Counted from the first letter of the stretch, positions 22,394 to 35,410 are shown. The stretch is DNA of 64,000 nt from Marasmius tenuissimus (GCA_029532415.1 JAQOTA010000053.1:3782001-3846000), one strand, 5' to 3'. The notes: generated by a model not told the origin, from the letters alone. Made by a program: numbers and translations.

Positions 22394-25380
22394 TTATGAC
22401 CTTGATCCATATTTCCCCAGGACGACTGTCAGAGCAGAACATGGATAAGTCATCGGCGAGAAGGAACGGAATTCATCGGGATCGCACCTTTTCTCCCTCA
22501 TGATACGCCACACCATCGCCTCATGACTTCCTCGGGACTTGCCCTGCCGAGCAGTCGCCAAAGCCCTTTGGGGGAACACACCAGGTCCACATCGTTCTTT
22601 CAGGTCGTCCAAAGCTTCACTCGTGCCGTCGGTCTCGACGATAACAGACCCGTACCAAGACGAATGAATAACCTGGCCGTTCGAGTCACGAATAGGTATT
22701 CCCGTCTTTACAGCCCGGGCACTCCTCTGCCCCGAGGACGAAATGCTCGAACGAGCGGACGGAGGTCGGATAGTGAACGTCGAACGGTGTACCCATCTCA
22801 CGACATTTTGCAAGCCTTGAGGGCTAGAAAGATTTCCGTCACCATGAGTACTGGTGTTGGAACCAAAGAAACAGACGGGACTCACGTCTCTGCCATCATC
22901 CTATCCTGCATGAGCTGCAAGTTCCTCGCAATCTCCTCACCCCACGGACTAACATCCATCCTGGCAATCGGATCCATATTTAACGGTCCGCCTCGAACAA
23001 TTCCATGGAAATATGACGGAGGTAAAGCGAGACTGGGTATATGTCTGGGAATATCACCAGTAGAAGAATAAGTGTAATCCAGATCCTGTGAACAAACGAA
23101 AACAACGTCCGAGAAAAGGTTAGTCATTCGCTGCCTTGTGTAAATCTAGACCAGAGAGGGGTAGAAACTTACGAGAAGGTAGCACCCATCCCAGATGAGT
23201 TTTCCCATATTGCCTCTCTCGTCTCCAAGAGCGATATCACATACGACGTCACCAAGCCTCATTAACGCCGTGAGGCCCGCACGTTTGAGTTCAGCCTCAC
23301 ACTCAAGCACGCTACTATCTGAGAGCCAGTCTCCGTTGGGTGAAGGCACGAACACTCGCAACAATGCAGCCCGGTTGGGGCGATAGAGTGGTGAGCCAGT
23401 GGCATAAGCTTCGGAGGGAGCGGGAGAGCCACGACGTTGGGCAGCTTCAGGACTGCTGCTAATGAAAGACGCGCTAGAAGAGCCTGGAATGCTTGAAGAT
23501 CGCCGAGATGTCGGTGTGGAACGGCTCGACCCAGCGGTCGACAACGTATCGCAATGGTCAAGCATCTCTGACTGAGCCCTGAGCCGTAAGACCAACCCGT
23601 TGTACGCTCGGGTCGCATTAGCCAGTTGTAGCACTTCGTCTGCGAGATTGGGATAATTCGTGTCCCCTATGGAGGACCTCAAGAACCGTTCGGCCACTGC
23701 AGCGTATATGGGAATGGGGATCGACGCGCCCTTGATATAGTAAAACATGTCCTGGAATATAGTGAGAAACAAAGCACGTTGTTTAAACACGAACACACGA
23801 CTCACAGTAAGCGAGACCATCACAGGTTCAGCCTCGCGCCAGACCCATCGAGAATAACCAACTTCTCCCAAGAATCTCTCAAGAACTTCTTCTCTCAGGA
23901 GCTCGTTCTGAGAGATCATTAGTCTGATCTCCTTTGACGTGTTGAATAAACTGCACCAATCAGAGAACGAAAGGTACTGGAGTAGATTAGAGAGGCGGTC
24001 TGGATCTGAGAGGTAAAGTGGGAGAGGGAGGAAGGTCCGAGGCATAGCGGCGTCAGTCTTCACAGTTGGCTCCTCGTCGTGCTCCGAGGGCAATTCCTGT
24101 ACACCTTGTTCTTGTGGCTCCTGACCATCGCGTTCCAGAGCAACTTCTTGACCGGGCCCCTCTTTCTTCTCAGGCCGTGCTAAATGATCCGGCTGCGGCT
24201 GAACCTCAACCCGGACAATTTGAGAGACATCCTCGACACCCGGTCGCTGATTCTCCTGAACGTCCCCTTCAGTGCGATCGGCGCGGCGAATGGCTACAGA
24301 AAGCACGACCTCTGAGGACGTGGCCAAGATCTGACTCAATCTCTTCGTCCGCGAATGGACAAAGGACTGCTGTGGAGAGGGGGGTGCGGGCTTTGAGGTG
24401 ACAACGACCGGTGGTTGTGCTCCGATGCTACTACCCGCGCTATTACGATTATTGCCAAGACCAGGAGGACGAGAGGGAAGGTGGTTATGGCTACTATTAC
24501 CTCTCTGGATGCCAACAAAGTCCCCAGCCTCCACTTCATGGATGGGCTTCAGCACCTCCCGCTTCATGTCGTCACCCGTCCCTTTTCGCTTCACGAACCC
24601 GGTTGAGTCTTGAAGACTATGATGGCTTCGTGGGCTAGAAGGACTTTTATGAGAAGACACCAGAGGACCTTCTCTTGATGACAAGGCACCAGACGAAGAG
24701 CCAACGGTGCTTCGTGAAGGTGACTTCATGACGGTGCGCGTAGCATTAGACTGGTTCTGACTTCGCTTGTGCGACGCGACATTGACATTGGGGGCGCCCG
24801 ACAGCGAAACCGACGCAACCCTGTCAGATGGATTCCGGTTGATCGTAGCCGAACTGGGTTTTCCGGAGTGACGAGTGGAGTCGGAAGTTAACCCAAGAGC
24901 GCGTCGCGGGAGGGTGTGGGCGGGAGTCTGGGAAGAGACGGAAGGTTTGATTTGTTTTTCGCTTCCGTTGAGTGCGCTGGGTATCGAGCGTCGAGGTGTG
25001 TGGGGACTGGGGTAAACTTGACTGCTGGGCATCGCGGAGGGGACTTGAGCTTGAGCTTGTGGCTTGGAACGCGAGAAAGGGCGTTCATCGGGGGAAGGTG
25101 AAATGGTAGGGCAGGTCTTTCTGGACTTGACGGATGGATATGACTCCCGATCGGCTGAAGAGTGCTGCGGAATGAGAATAGGCTTGTGTTTGGAGGTCCC
25201 TTCGCGTATTCCAGTCGGATTTTTCGAGATGAAGCGGACATGATGCTGTTGTTGGAAAGACGCGGTGGTTTGGGATATCATGGTTCGTTGCGATGGAGCG
25301 CTAGCATTCGACTTGGTTTTTATGGAGGACGTTGATGACGGGTGGAATGAAGGGGCCAAGGAGCTGGTGGAGGCACCCAT
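22394..25380 (-). CDS. 927-aa protein with F-box-like segment
   Basis: Exons on the minus strand: 25380-23806, 23751-23173, 23085-22886, 22823-22394; 927 aa. The first roughly 440 residues are Ser/Pro/Gln-rich and low complexity. Residues about 447-500 (FLPLPLYLSDPDRLSNLLQ, then YLSFSDWCSLFNTSKEIR) resemble an F-box: a short hydrophobic entry followed by a helix pair with a conserved Trp/Cys patch. An ordered region follows (MFYYIKGASIPIPIYAAVAERFL), then a Ser-rich linker. A conserved-looking C-terminal domain (AALLRVFVPSPNGDWLSD ... KLIWDGCYLLDLDYTYS) comes next, then a basic tail. The first intron is 54 bp and in frame, so retention would add 18 residues. If the F-box is real the protein would recruit substrates to an SCF ubiquitin ligase; that is inference. 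It lies within the 24.8-kb block. Confidence 0.8.
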
Positions 25381-28300
25381 GTTTATGATATATAGTTACG
25401 ATCAAATTAAAAACGTGCTGGCCGAGGGGATGAAAAGGACTGGAAAGATGTCAGAGTTCCTGAATAGCGGTCCTTGATTGGAATGTTGCCCTGAAGAGTA
25501 ACATAATTAGCGTCAGGATATCAGAGGCTAGAGCGACAACATTGATCCCGAGAAGACTTGCTTTTCAGGAAGTATTGATCTTCAAACACGCCGCTATGTG
25601 CGTGGTGAGAACGGCGGTGAAATGACGAAAACTGTGAAGTAGAAGGCGATGGGAGCAGGGTCAGTACAATTGAAGGCGGTTATAAATGGATAGAAGCGTT
25701 GCTAGTACTAACAAAGCAATATCTCCTCTCGAATCTCAATGCGACGGGATTTACGAGAAGGCAGGGAGACACGACGGAGAGATGTATCTAAAAAACAAGT
25801 TTTACGTTTGACGTGTACAGGTGACAATTGTCGCTTATCTGCAGTTGGGGAGATGAAACAAGCTAAGAAAGCTAAGGTTCAAAACGGCGCAAGCCAGGAA
25901 GCGAAGCGTACCGGATCTGAAAACCTTTTTGAAGCGAGCAATCTGGCCTATGCTTCAGGCAATCTGAAGAGCCGGAGCAGGAGGGAAGCCAGCCTGATTC
26001 TGTTCAAATTTAAAACCTTTCAGGATGTCGGGGGCATCCGAGACCCTGAGTCGCAATGATTCTGAAATGAAGGATCACAAGAACACTGGGCGCGGTTTGA
26101 CGGCAGAATCGTTGACCCTTTCCGACATTCACGATCCCAGCCTGCGAGCATCATCATTGAGAATTATTGGGCATGTACTAACGTGAAGAACATACCTTTT
26201 CAATCTTACTTCTATCAGCGGTCAATACCAACTACCGGATTGATGAAGAGCACCGTGACCATTCCCTTTGCTCATTACCCCTCATAAATTCGCTCCTAAA
26301 CCCCGCAGTGGCTTCGTTTGGACGTGTCTTATGCTCTTGTCGAAATAAACCACTTGATTTCTGCTTTCATGTCGCCTGAACGCGAGCAAGAGAGGAAACA
26401 GTCGCGCTGAGAAAGGATCCTTCGCTTTTGCTCAGCAAATTTCTCGAATGAATACGATGGGAAAATTTCCAAAAGCCTCCGGTTCCCGAATGACAGAAAT
26501 TCTTCATCTTCGAAGTTGCGTGAGCCATGCGTTACGAGGGTGTAATTGAGCAGTCTGGCAACAAGTCGTCGATGAGAAAGGTGATGGAATGAAAGCCTGT
26601 CACCGGTGATCCGGCGTGTTGACTGCCCTCGGCCTTTGCCGACGTCGACTCGACATTCTGACCAAAACCGGCCGACGTTCTCCTCGAATGGACCTGGACT
26701 TGGACAAGCACTATGATCCCTCGGGAATAAATGATTTATTGTTCGTAGCATTTTCCCAGTTTCGGTTCGAACGAATTTAACGGTCTTCACTGGCAGGGTC
26801 CAGGACTTCGTTGGCGCTAAAGAAAACCAACTCGAGCGAACGCAGGCGTCAGCTAGAATCTCAAGATCTTGAAGGTGAAGTGACATGGACATTTGACTAC
26901 TCTGTCTCTGTGTGGGGTATCGACCGATTCTATTCTATTCACCTTTGTGTTCAGAAAAGCGGCGTTATCCAAGAAGCTTTCGGGAGCGAACGACACGAAC
27001 TCGTCCCATTTCAGCTCAGAACACATCATCTTCGGTCACGCATCTGTGAAGCTACTCTGATTGGTCTAGATGCTTCTACTATAGGAGCCAATTGAGATGT
27101 CATATCATGTCTTCCTCCAGCCCATGCTGGGGCTGATCTATCGACTTTTCTTGTCGCCTGCAAATGAATCGTGGCTTGACTCCGTTCGGCTGTCTCGTCT
27201 CGACACTTGGCCTCAACTGTCCAGACCGTGTACCGCTCAATGAACGCCACATATCAAAGGCAGAGTCACATTACACGATGCCCTTGCCGCTGTGCAAAAG
27301 TCGACGCGAGTCCTGAACCCTGAAGCATACTAGGCACGATAAGCTCTCGTGAGCATCGTTTCTTCACGAGCCTCCACCTTCTTCATTGGCCGCAGCGGAT
27401 ATCACACGACAGCCGCCTTCCACCTCCCCGATCCAGATTTCCCGGATGTTCAGCATCCGATTTCGAGCCTGAAGAGAATCACCCGTTCTTAACTTTGCTC
27501 CCTTCTCCGCCTTTCCGTTCCCTGCATTGGGGCTTTTGTCGCCAAAACCAAACATTGGCTGTTATCAATACGCCTTCTCCCGCCTCTGCATGTCGGGTGT
27601 CCTCAATCTTACTCTTATGTGCCTTCGACTTCTCCCTCGAGGCTGCCCCAGTCGAGCTCGAACTTCGCAGCTGTCTGTCTTGTTCACGTTCTTCAATTAC
27701 CGCACCCTTCTTTCTTGCGCATTGGTCACAACCTAAAAACCCAGAATACAGAACGGCCGTTGAATAGGAGCTACCCAAAACAGCTTGTTCCCACCTTCCG
27801 GCTTGCTTTTGCCACCAGTTCTGCCCTCGGCGGTATTCATTTCGATTTCGGTGAACAATAAATCGGACGGACGAAGATCATTGCGAAGCAAGTGTCCTCT
27901 ATCTAGTTACCGGCGACTCGAGTCGAGAGCTCGCAATGTAGATCATTGATCATTGCTTGTATTTCTCCCTACCCAGCCTCAGTCCAGGACCTGTGTTCAC
28001 CGTATCGAGCCCATTCTTCCTGAAAGCATTGTCATCTGAACTCCCGTCATTCCATTTTCAACGTCAAACCCTCCAGGATCAGGCTCTCACCCCAACCTTC
28101 CATTCAGGTTGCCCTCCAGACTCCATCGCCTCTTGTATTGGATAACCGAACGACATACGCGTTCTGATCACCTCCTACTCTCCACCTCCGCTCCGTCGAT
28201 TGATCGCTCCTCAAGTGGCTACATACCTACAATCCCACTGCGTACACAGTATACCCGGACGAACGTCACCTACAGTACTTGTTCCTTTCTGAATGCCATG

Positions 28301-30064
28301 GCATCCGAACTACCAACTCCAGGCCCCAGGAATCAGGATTAACTTGCACGGCCATATGAGCTCCGCCGAGCTGGAATGATACTTCGGTTCACAATCGTGC
28401 ATTGTGTGTTTTTGCCTCTCAGATTTCCTCGTCGTTCCTAAATTAAAGGCAATCTTGAACCCCTAGACCATGAGATCCTCATTGAGCGGTGCGTGTACTG
28501 TATCCACCGACGCGGGGTTTTTGGGTCGAACTACCTATGTCTACATAATTCCCGTCACGGAATCCCGACAATCTACGCGCAGATTCGCCCAGCGGGATGA
28601 GCGGCCAGCCAGCCACTGCGGCGAGTTCATGCAGCCGAACTTGAGCTTGATGAATCATACGTTTGGAAAGAAAACAATAGGAATCCCGGCGTGTAGTGAG
28701 TGATACCGTACCGAGTTGAATCAAAACAGAAACAAAAGGTTTATGAGAAGCGCGGACCACAGCGCGACTGAAGAATATCCTGATCTCCTAAGACTAACTC
28801 GGCGAGTACTGCAGGTTGCGGAATTGCTTCCCTAGCCTGACAAGTCCTATTTAATCCAAGCCCAGATCCATGCCTTACGGCACGGGAGGCTGTGAACACC
28901 AAGTTTTCTGGAGGGGACAGTCTCGAACCAGCGCACTCATGGCCTGAGCCGCTAAGGAGAACTCCTCACATTCCCAGTTTCGGGCCGCTACAGCCACTTC
29001 ACTACGGGATCTCTTGATCATCATGGTGAGGCAGCAGATATATACCGGCCTTTTCCTCTATTACATTGGTACGCTGAGCATTTCTTGCCTCTGTCTGCAT
29101 CCAGATATTATTCGGCTTATAAGCCTCGAGCGAGAAGCTCTATCTTGTGATGTGCGGTACTTTCGGTGGCCCCGAATGGCCATGATCCATCTGAGCGGCG
29201 ATATGCTCACTTCAATCTCTCTTGTCAATGGCCGCTGGTCTCTTGCAAGTCCGAAAGGCACAAGGAGAGCATCAGATTCACAGCTGTACCACTCAGGACC
29301 TTGTGACAGAGGCAATTCTCAAGGCTTTGTAGGCTAATGTACGCATTTGATCTGTCCAGAAAGCTCAAGCCTCACAAAGCTTTGAAGCAGGTACCGTTGC
29401 ACTCGGAAATCTGGCGGTGATGGCTCAAAATACCACTTGTACCGGTATGTTGTTATCGCCTCGTGTAGTCCGAGATCATTTCGCGACGACGCGTTCGGGA
29501 ATTTGAAGTATGTACAATTTCAAAGGATCAGACGTGAGTTGGAAAGTAACCTCCGAGGCAGACGCCAGCCCTGAATCTGCCATCCAGACTGTGCTATTCA
29601 ACTGTTCATTGCAAAAGCTCTGCCGCAGGTTTCTTCGACCCAACCGGGCAGGTCTTGGCTGAAATGATAATTCGGGACAAGTTGTCCGCAGTCCAATCGG
29701 ATAATTAGATATCAAAGCACGCTTTAGAATCTTGGAACAGTCTTAGTTTGGGAATAGAAAATCCTCTTACTACTTATACATCAATCTCTATCTGTTTTCG
29801 CGACGGTTCTCTCTCGGTTCAAGCCTTGACTAGTGACTGACTGGAAAGTCGAGCTCGCCTGGATCCTGAGCTCGTGAGGAACGAAGGTTCAACGTGAACT
29901 CTCGTAATACCGGCTGTGTTCCTGGAAAATATTCGAGATATCGGGAATCACGATCCCCAGCGACGACGTCCACGGTCTCCCCACTGCCCACATCCTCCCG
30001 GCACCTTGGTCCCTCCTTCACATTCTCCCTCTCTCTACTTTCCCTCTCTCTCTGTAACCCACGC
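25381..30064. other. Long gene-poor stretch inside the 24.8-kb block
   Basis: About 4.7 kb without a gene I can support. The longest open frames (26329-26892 minus, 187 codons; 25739-26059 plus, 106 codons) have no motif and could be chance. The part around 27,360-28,450 is pyrimidine-rich on the plus strand, like a promoter or long 5' UTR. A tRNA-like patch lies at 28911-29010. Confidence 0.45.
28911..29010 (-). other. tRNA-like patch with A-box and B-box matches
   Basis: On the minus strand TAGTGAAGTGG (29004-28994) fits a pol III A-box. GGTTCGAGACT (28929-28919) is close to a B-box, about 65 bp further on. The T-arm would not pair well and I could not form an acceptor stem, so it is not a functional tRNA by inspection. 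A tRNA-derived SINE relic is possible. Confidence 0.3.
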
Positions 30065-30733
30065 ATGACAATCACGGCAACATTATCAACAACGATGGCA
30101 ACTCCTCATTTCCCAAACTTCCCGAGTAATGCATCTGAACAGATCATCGACGATGTACAGCTCGAAGCAGGCTGTCTCTACGCTCTCCTCGCATATGGCG
30201 GTGAATGGGGGGCTTGGGAATGGGCATTTTACCTCCCAAAACCAGTCGTTATCCCTATCGGTCGAGAAGGAACTCTCTTCCATGTGACGCTCTACACCGG
30301 GAACGACCCTCCAGAGTGGAGATTCGAGACAGATCCCGCAAAAGACATCACAACATCACCCGAAGTCGTCGCTCTCATCCGTCTCGCCCGAGTTTCCGAC
30401 CTGGGAGAATACGAGGATATCGTCAGGAACGATGGGCTGACGAGCTTGTTCAGAGATGTAAAGATACCATCAACCCCAGAGTCGCCGATGGATTTTAGTT
30501 CGAGGACTTGGTTCACGGAAGCAATAGGGACTTTACACGATTGTGCTGTCGTACATTGCGACGATGTGTGGCTGCTGGAGAGGGAGATTAAGCGATTGGG
30601 ATTCGCTGCAATGGACCGATATATGGAGAGTCGAGGTGAGTATCGTTCATGTCGTGTTCAGCTACCCTCCTGCTCACAAATTACTTTATCTGTGCTAGGC
30701 TGGACGGTCTTCAGAACAGACAAGTGCTCTTAA
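30065..30733 (+). CDS. Uncharacterised 201-aa protein
   Basis: Exons 30065-30635 and 30699-30733 with a 63-bp intron; 201 aa. No function recognised. The protein is compact and globular-looking: IIDDVQLEAGCLYALLAYGG, WEWAFYLPKPVVIPIGREG, TLFHVTLYTGNDPPEWRFE, VVALIRLARVSDLGEYEDIV, TWFTEAIGTLHDCAVVHCDD and FAAMDRYMESRGW. The pattern of aromatic beta-strands with a His-Asp near the end resembles a group of small uncharacterised proteins common in Agaricomycetes. The start could be ATG 30065 or the in-frame ATG 30095 (MATPHFPNF); the open frame continues upstream through pyrimidine-rich, UTR-like sequence. Inside the 24.8-kb block. Confidence 0.7.
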   Translation: MTITATLSTTMATPHFPNFPSNASEQIIDDVQLEAGCLYALLAYGGEWGAWEWAFYLPKPVVIPIGREGTLFHVTLYTGNDPPEWRFETDPAKDITTSPEVVALIRLARVSDLGEYEDIVRNDGLTSLFRDVKIPSTPESPMDFSSRTWFTEAIGTLHDCAVVHCDDVWLLEREIKRLGFAAMDRYMESRGEYRSCRVQLPSCSQITLSVLGWTVFRTDKCS

Positions 30734-31286
30734 CTATTCAATGCTTGAGTCTACCGTGTACCCGACCCTAAAACAACCCTCGTTCGTCGCCATCCCCGCA
30801 TTCTTGCCCGTAACACCGCATTGACTGCCCTTTCAGGCGTTCTGCTCCTAAACATTCTCAGGCTGAAGGATTCTTGCGTTCAACTGACCCAGACGTCTTC
30901 AGGGTGCACAGAGAGCGGAGAGGGAGAGTAAGACTGGATCGCTGGTTCGACGGTCACACGAGCGGGTATCATTATTGCTGTATCAGAGACGAGGTGTGAG
31001 GACAATCAAAAGGGACACATACGCATCAGGCATTTCTTGATCATCAAAATCTTGGGTTTCGGGTACGAATCTAGGGCTAATATCCTCAATACTTCATAGT
31101 TATTCGTAATTCTGCATGTTTTCTAACTGCTATCATTGTCAAGCATTCTTCTTACCCGTGTGAAAACGTTGAACGCTTCTTGAAGTTGCAACTTGACGCC
31201 GACCCCTTGATTCCCTCGCTCAACTGAAGGTAAATTAAGCCTTACATATACAGCTGCATAGATTAGAATAATAGGTATTGATACAA
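30734..31286. other. Intergenic
   Basis: The convergent 3' ends of the two neighbouring genes face each other here. Nothing else seen. Confidence 0.5.
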
Positions 31287-33752
31287 CTACGACCGCTCCG
31301 GGGCTACCGTATGATATGAAGGAGCAACCGATACAACACTCAGCCGACTCGAGCTCCCAGCCGTCTCTGACGGCTTCTCCAATCTCAGGACAGTCTCCTT
31401 CCCACCTTTTGACAGACCACTTGAAGACGTATTTGACCCCAAGAACGGGTCAACGTTCGACATCTGTGGGCCATCTGTGTATGGAACGGGGTATGCTGCT
31501 TGAGGTATATCAAACGTCGGTTCCGATTCTTCCCTCTTCCGTCGACGACGAAAGAGGATGATGAGAATGGCTATCAAGACGACCAAGATGAGGCCTCCTA
31601 TGGATCCTCCTATGGCTGCGCCCAGCACCATGGGGCTGAGGAGACACGACAGTCGTCAGTACTCGGTATTTCGAGGAAATGTGACAGATACAGACCTGAC
31701 GCCGCCTGAGGCTCCAGAATCGCTACCACTGTTGCCAGTATTGCCGCCGCCCGGTGACCCGCTAGTTGCAATCTAGATAGTGAAACAGGGTCGTTTGTGT
31801 AAGATTCCTGTGTTACCGTGTAATGGAGGTCGCTCTTACAGGTGTAGCTACCGGAGCAGTGGCAGATATCGAGTTTGCAGCCGTGGAACCCGAACCTCCA
31901 TCTCCAACCTGGAACTAGAATCGAAAAGGTCAGGAACGCTGGCAAGCCGTAGTCTTTACGAGGCACTCACGTATACAACATCGTCAACTGCACCTTTCTG
32001 CAAGACTGGGTACGCAAGCGGAGCATGATTCGCGGTGAGCGCCTTTGAAGACATTCGATAAAAACCAGCCGGTAGACCCTTTGAAGCATCCGTGGCAAGC
32101 ACACCATCTCCAGTAGAGCTATTCATGGGTGCAGCGAATGCTACTTTGAGGGGGTCCGTAAAGCTTGTCTGGTCCAACGACGTAAGGGCCTCAATGACGA
32201 CCTGTGCGTAACCTTTGATAGACCCGTCGCCTGCCAGCTGCTGGGGCGCAGACAAATAGCGAGTTAGGGGATCCGTCATCTCGATATCCATATTCCTGAA
32301 GTCAAGTCGGATTGTGAAAGCCTCGTTCGGGGGTATCGTATCGAAGTTTTTCGGGTACAGAAACTTGAATGAGGGCATTTTGGATGACGAGGGTATGGTG
32401 CCTATAGGTATCGGATTACACGAGTCGCCGCCCGATTGTTGGCCATTGGTTAAAGCCTTGTTACCAGTGAGGCAGTAGTTGATGAAGTTGTTGCTCGAAG
32501 TCAAAGAAGCGACTCGGCCTATGCGGACCGTCAGATACACCCTTGACATCCAGCGAATTACGCACCAGCGACAGGTGTCTCTAGTCCATCGCTTGCAAAG
32601 CCAGTAGCGACCTGTGAGGAAAGAAGGGTCGTCGAACTCTGTGCATCGCCGTTGGAACTTGACGTGCTCGTGTTCCCGCTTTGACGTGGAAACACTGGGT
32701 TCGCATGGGCTTCCCGCTTTGTCGACCGTGAAGCAATACCTCGAACCGTGAACTATTTGGAAGAGATCGGGTTGCATTTAGATTTGAAGGCGGACAATGA
32801 CATGAATATGACACCTACGTATACTGCATCGTCAATGGATCCGTGCTGTAGCAAGGGAGCCACGATAGGGTGATGGTTCGCATCCGTTGTCACAGATGAA
32901 AGTCGATAGGAACCTGCTGACAAACCGCCGGTGATATTGAAGCCATGGAATCCATTGGTGAGCTGATCAATAGCTGCCATGAAGAAGGTGAATTTAGAGG
33001 GATCGGTTGAGGCCGTCTGGTTCAGACTGTCCAACTCTTCGACGACTATCGCAGTGTGGCCAAGTACAAGGCCACTTGAATCGACTTGCTGTGGTGCAGC
33101 AAGAAAATTTGTCTGGCTATTGACAGAATTTCCGGTCGCCATATTCTTGACCCCCAAACGTACCGTGAAGGGATCGTTTATTGCCAAGACGGCGCCGTTG
33201 AGTGGAAATTGGAATTTGAGGGAAGGAATGTGGTCGATTGATGGTATGATACCCATTGGGGCTGCGTTGCACGAACCTTCTCCGATTTGCTTCCCATTGG
33301 TGAACTGGAGATTGACCGTGGCACAGAAGTTGATAAAATTGTTAGATGATGTGAGGGATGTAGCATATGCTGATCAGCAGGAACGAAGATCAGGCAAAGT
33401 GGAATTTGAACAGTGAGCTGACACGCACTCCCAGCCTTTGCTCCCGTTCCCAACGATTCTTCCGCCACTTTCGAGATGACCTTCGAGTCGAGGGTTAGAG
33501 AGGTCTGAGCATTTGAGGCCTGACGGCTTTCCACGCGCCGAACGCGCCTCATCGTCCTGCAAACGTGTTTCAGCGTAGCAGTGCCCGACGTCACAAAGCA
33601 GACGTACCGTCTTGAACCAGTGTGATCCTCTGTCAAAGAGGAGGCTTCGTGTGTAAAGGAGTGAACCATAAGGATCCGTAAGATGAAGTGGGACTGGTTG
33701 ATTTGAAAGATGGCTCACCACCGCGCGTAAGTGTACTGGGACCTGCAGTCAT
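31287..33752 (-). CDS. Two-domain NFINFC/APQQ membrane protein, copy A
   Basis: Exons on the minus strand: 33752-33719, 33629-33608, 33556-33429, 33369-32819, 32752-32566, 32518-31971, 31914-31840, 31772-31696, 31635-31287; 656 aa. Two homologous domains of about 180 aa follow each other. Each opens with SSNNFINFC or SSNNFINYC, then LTNG, SCNP-type and IPS motifs, APQQ in the middle, and ends ANHHP...DDAVYV or ANHAP...DDVVYV. A Ser/Thr-rich linker separates them. After domain 2 come a Gly/Ser stalk, one TM helix (GGLILVVLIAILIILF), RRRRKR and a 90-aa Ser-rich tail ending APSYHTVAPERS. This domain type is common in Agaricomycetes, often as secreted or anchored proteins of unknown role. No convincing signal peptide precedes domain 1 in this model, so the first exon(s) may be wrong. 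A full paralogue lies at 50,721-53,214 with identical intron positions. Confidence 0.8.
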
Positions 33753-34094
33753 TGTTCGTGAGGGTATTTAGAAGATGGAATGGAAGGAAAAGAAAAGAAA
33801 TGCACAATCCTGCAAGAGCTAGTGCTGGGTCGCTTGCAATTGGCACACATCTAAGTAATTCAGATTCTGTCAGTGCGCGGCTGATTGTTGCGAAGCTCAA
33901 GGAATTGTACTTCTGGGAATTCAATTGTTGCCCATGCTATGGGCGGTCGGTAAGACAGTGACCCGTGGTTCATATGCGTCTGGGGCCGTCTGAGACCGTA
34001 AACAGGTGGTGTTTGAAGCTTTAAAGTTCCCCGGTGAGTCCGGCAGTGATGATGGGAGTCGCGGATAGAGTTCAGCTTCAAACAAGCGCCCGGG

Positions 34095-34158
34095 TCCCTG
34101 GCTCAGTACTGCTACTTGAGTCCCAGTCCCTGGCTCAGTACTGCTACTTGAGTCCCAG
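34095..34158. repeat. Perfect 32-bp tandem duplication
   Basis: 34095-34126 is repeated exactly at 34127-34158; the unit begins TCCCTGGCTCAG and ends GAGTCCCAG. Confidence 0.97.
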
Positions 34159-35154
34159 TGAGTCTGACTGTATACACGGTCAATTCATCGTCTTATTCTC
34201 CATGAGCCCCGTTCTCTATTCCCAACCAGTGTGGCAGAATACAGCCCCGCCAATTTCTGGGAAATCGTGAGGAGCACAGTTCGTGACCAATTTAACGTCA
34301 AAATGTTATCCAATGCCTTGCCGATGGACGCTTTACAACTGTCCCAAAATGTATTCCTATCCCTTCGCATTGGCCCAGCACAAGACTCTTCGTGCGATAA
34401 GTCAACAGGTTGGGTTGCTGCTTGAAGTTAATCATAGTGCGTCCAATCCTGTCCAATCGTCTCATAGCTAATTTTTTATTTCACCAATGTAGTCGCGCGT
34501 TCCGACCGTGCAGACACCCAAGTTACGGACCATTTATTATGCTCGAAACACATCTGTCGGACATTGACGACTGAGTGAGGCTCTTGGAGCTCTCCGATGT
34601 CAGGGAACCGCAAACTGTGAAGCCACAATAACGTTGACCGGGTGTGGAAGATTCAAAGAATATTAATCTGGTACCCGTTTCCGTGTTTACTGCCAACGGA
34701 CACTGCATGCGACCCAACTTTGGTGTCCCATCGATCTGGCAGGGGTTGGACTTGCCACCTCGGCCACGTCCTTGATAGCCTTGTATCACTTGGAGGACGC
34801 GTAGCGTAAGCCACAGGCCGAGCGCTCTGAATACCCACCTGCAGGATGACAATCTTATACCGCACTCTCGCTCGTTATCGTTGGCATGCTATGGCTCCAT
34901 CTGGCAGAGATATCTCCATAGATCCGGATCGCCCAGTTTACTGACGACTCCTCCCGACTTTAGGCCAGAAAGGTTACTGGAAACCAACGAGGTCGTGTTA
35001 TACTGATACAGAAGACACTAATGTAGCATCGACCTACACCGCTTCGAAGAACGAAGAGTTCGTCTTTCTGCATGGAAATGGAGAAACTCGGTATTGACTA
35101 GGCGACGCATCCACTATAGACTGCCTTTGGGAGACTGAAGCCTCGAGCAAGCAT

Positions 35155-35410
35155 TGAGCCCTCAACCTATCGTTCTGTTCAACTCCTCTGTTGGCTGAAA
35201 GTTGACCGGCGATTGAGCGGGTTGTCTAGAATTCGTTTCTAATCATCTGGCCCTCGCCAAGCTTTGCGCTGGTGCTTGATCGTCGTGCAGCTGCAGTGTT
35301 CTGTTCTGATTTCAAGTGGGTTGAGCTGTTTTTGGCTGGGATATGTGGTTGATTTGTGCAATTCCTGTTCTAATCGGACCAATATTGATTCGGGGAAGCC
35401 TTGACCTTCA
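35155..35410 (+). repeat. Dispersed repeat shared with 47490-47700
   Basis: The two stretches share, in the same orientation, runs such as TCGTTCTGT.TAACTCCT, TTTTTGGCTG.GAT.TGTG and AATCGGACCAATAT. Moderately diverged. This copy abuts the inner end of the right arm. Confidence 0.7.

Noticed and set aside
26329..26892. 187-codon minus-strand frame as a gene
   Set aside because: No recognisable motif, no start context or splice partners; kept only as a note in the gene-poor stretch.
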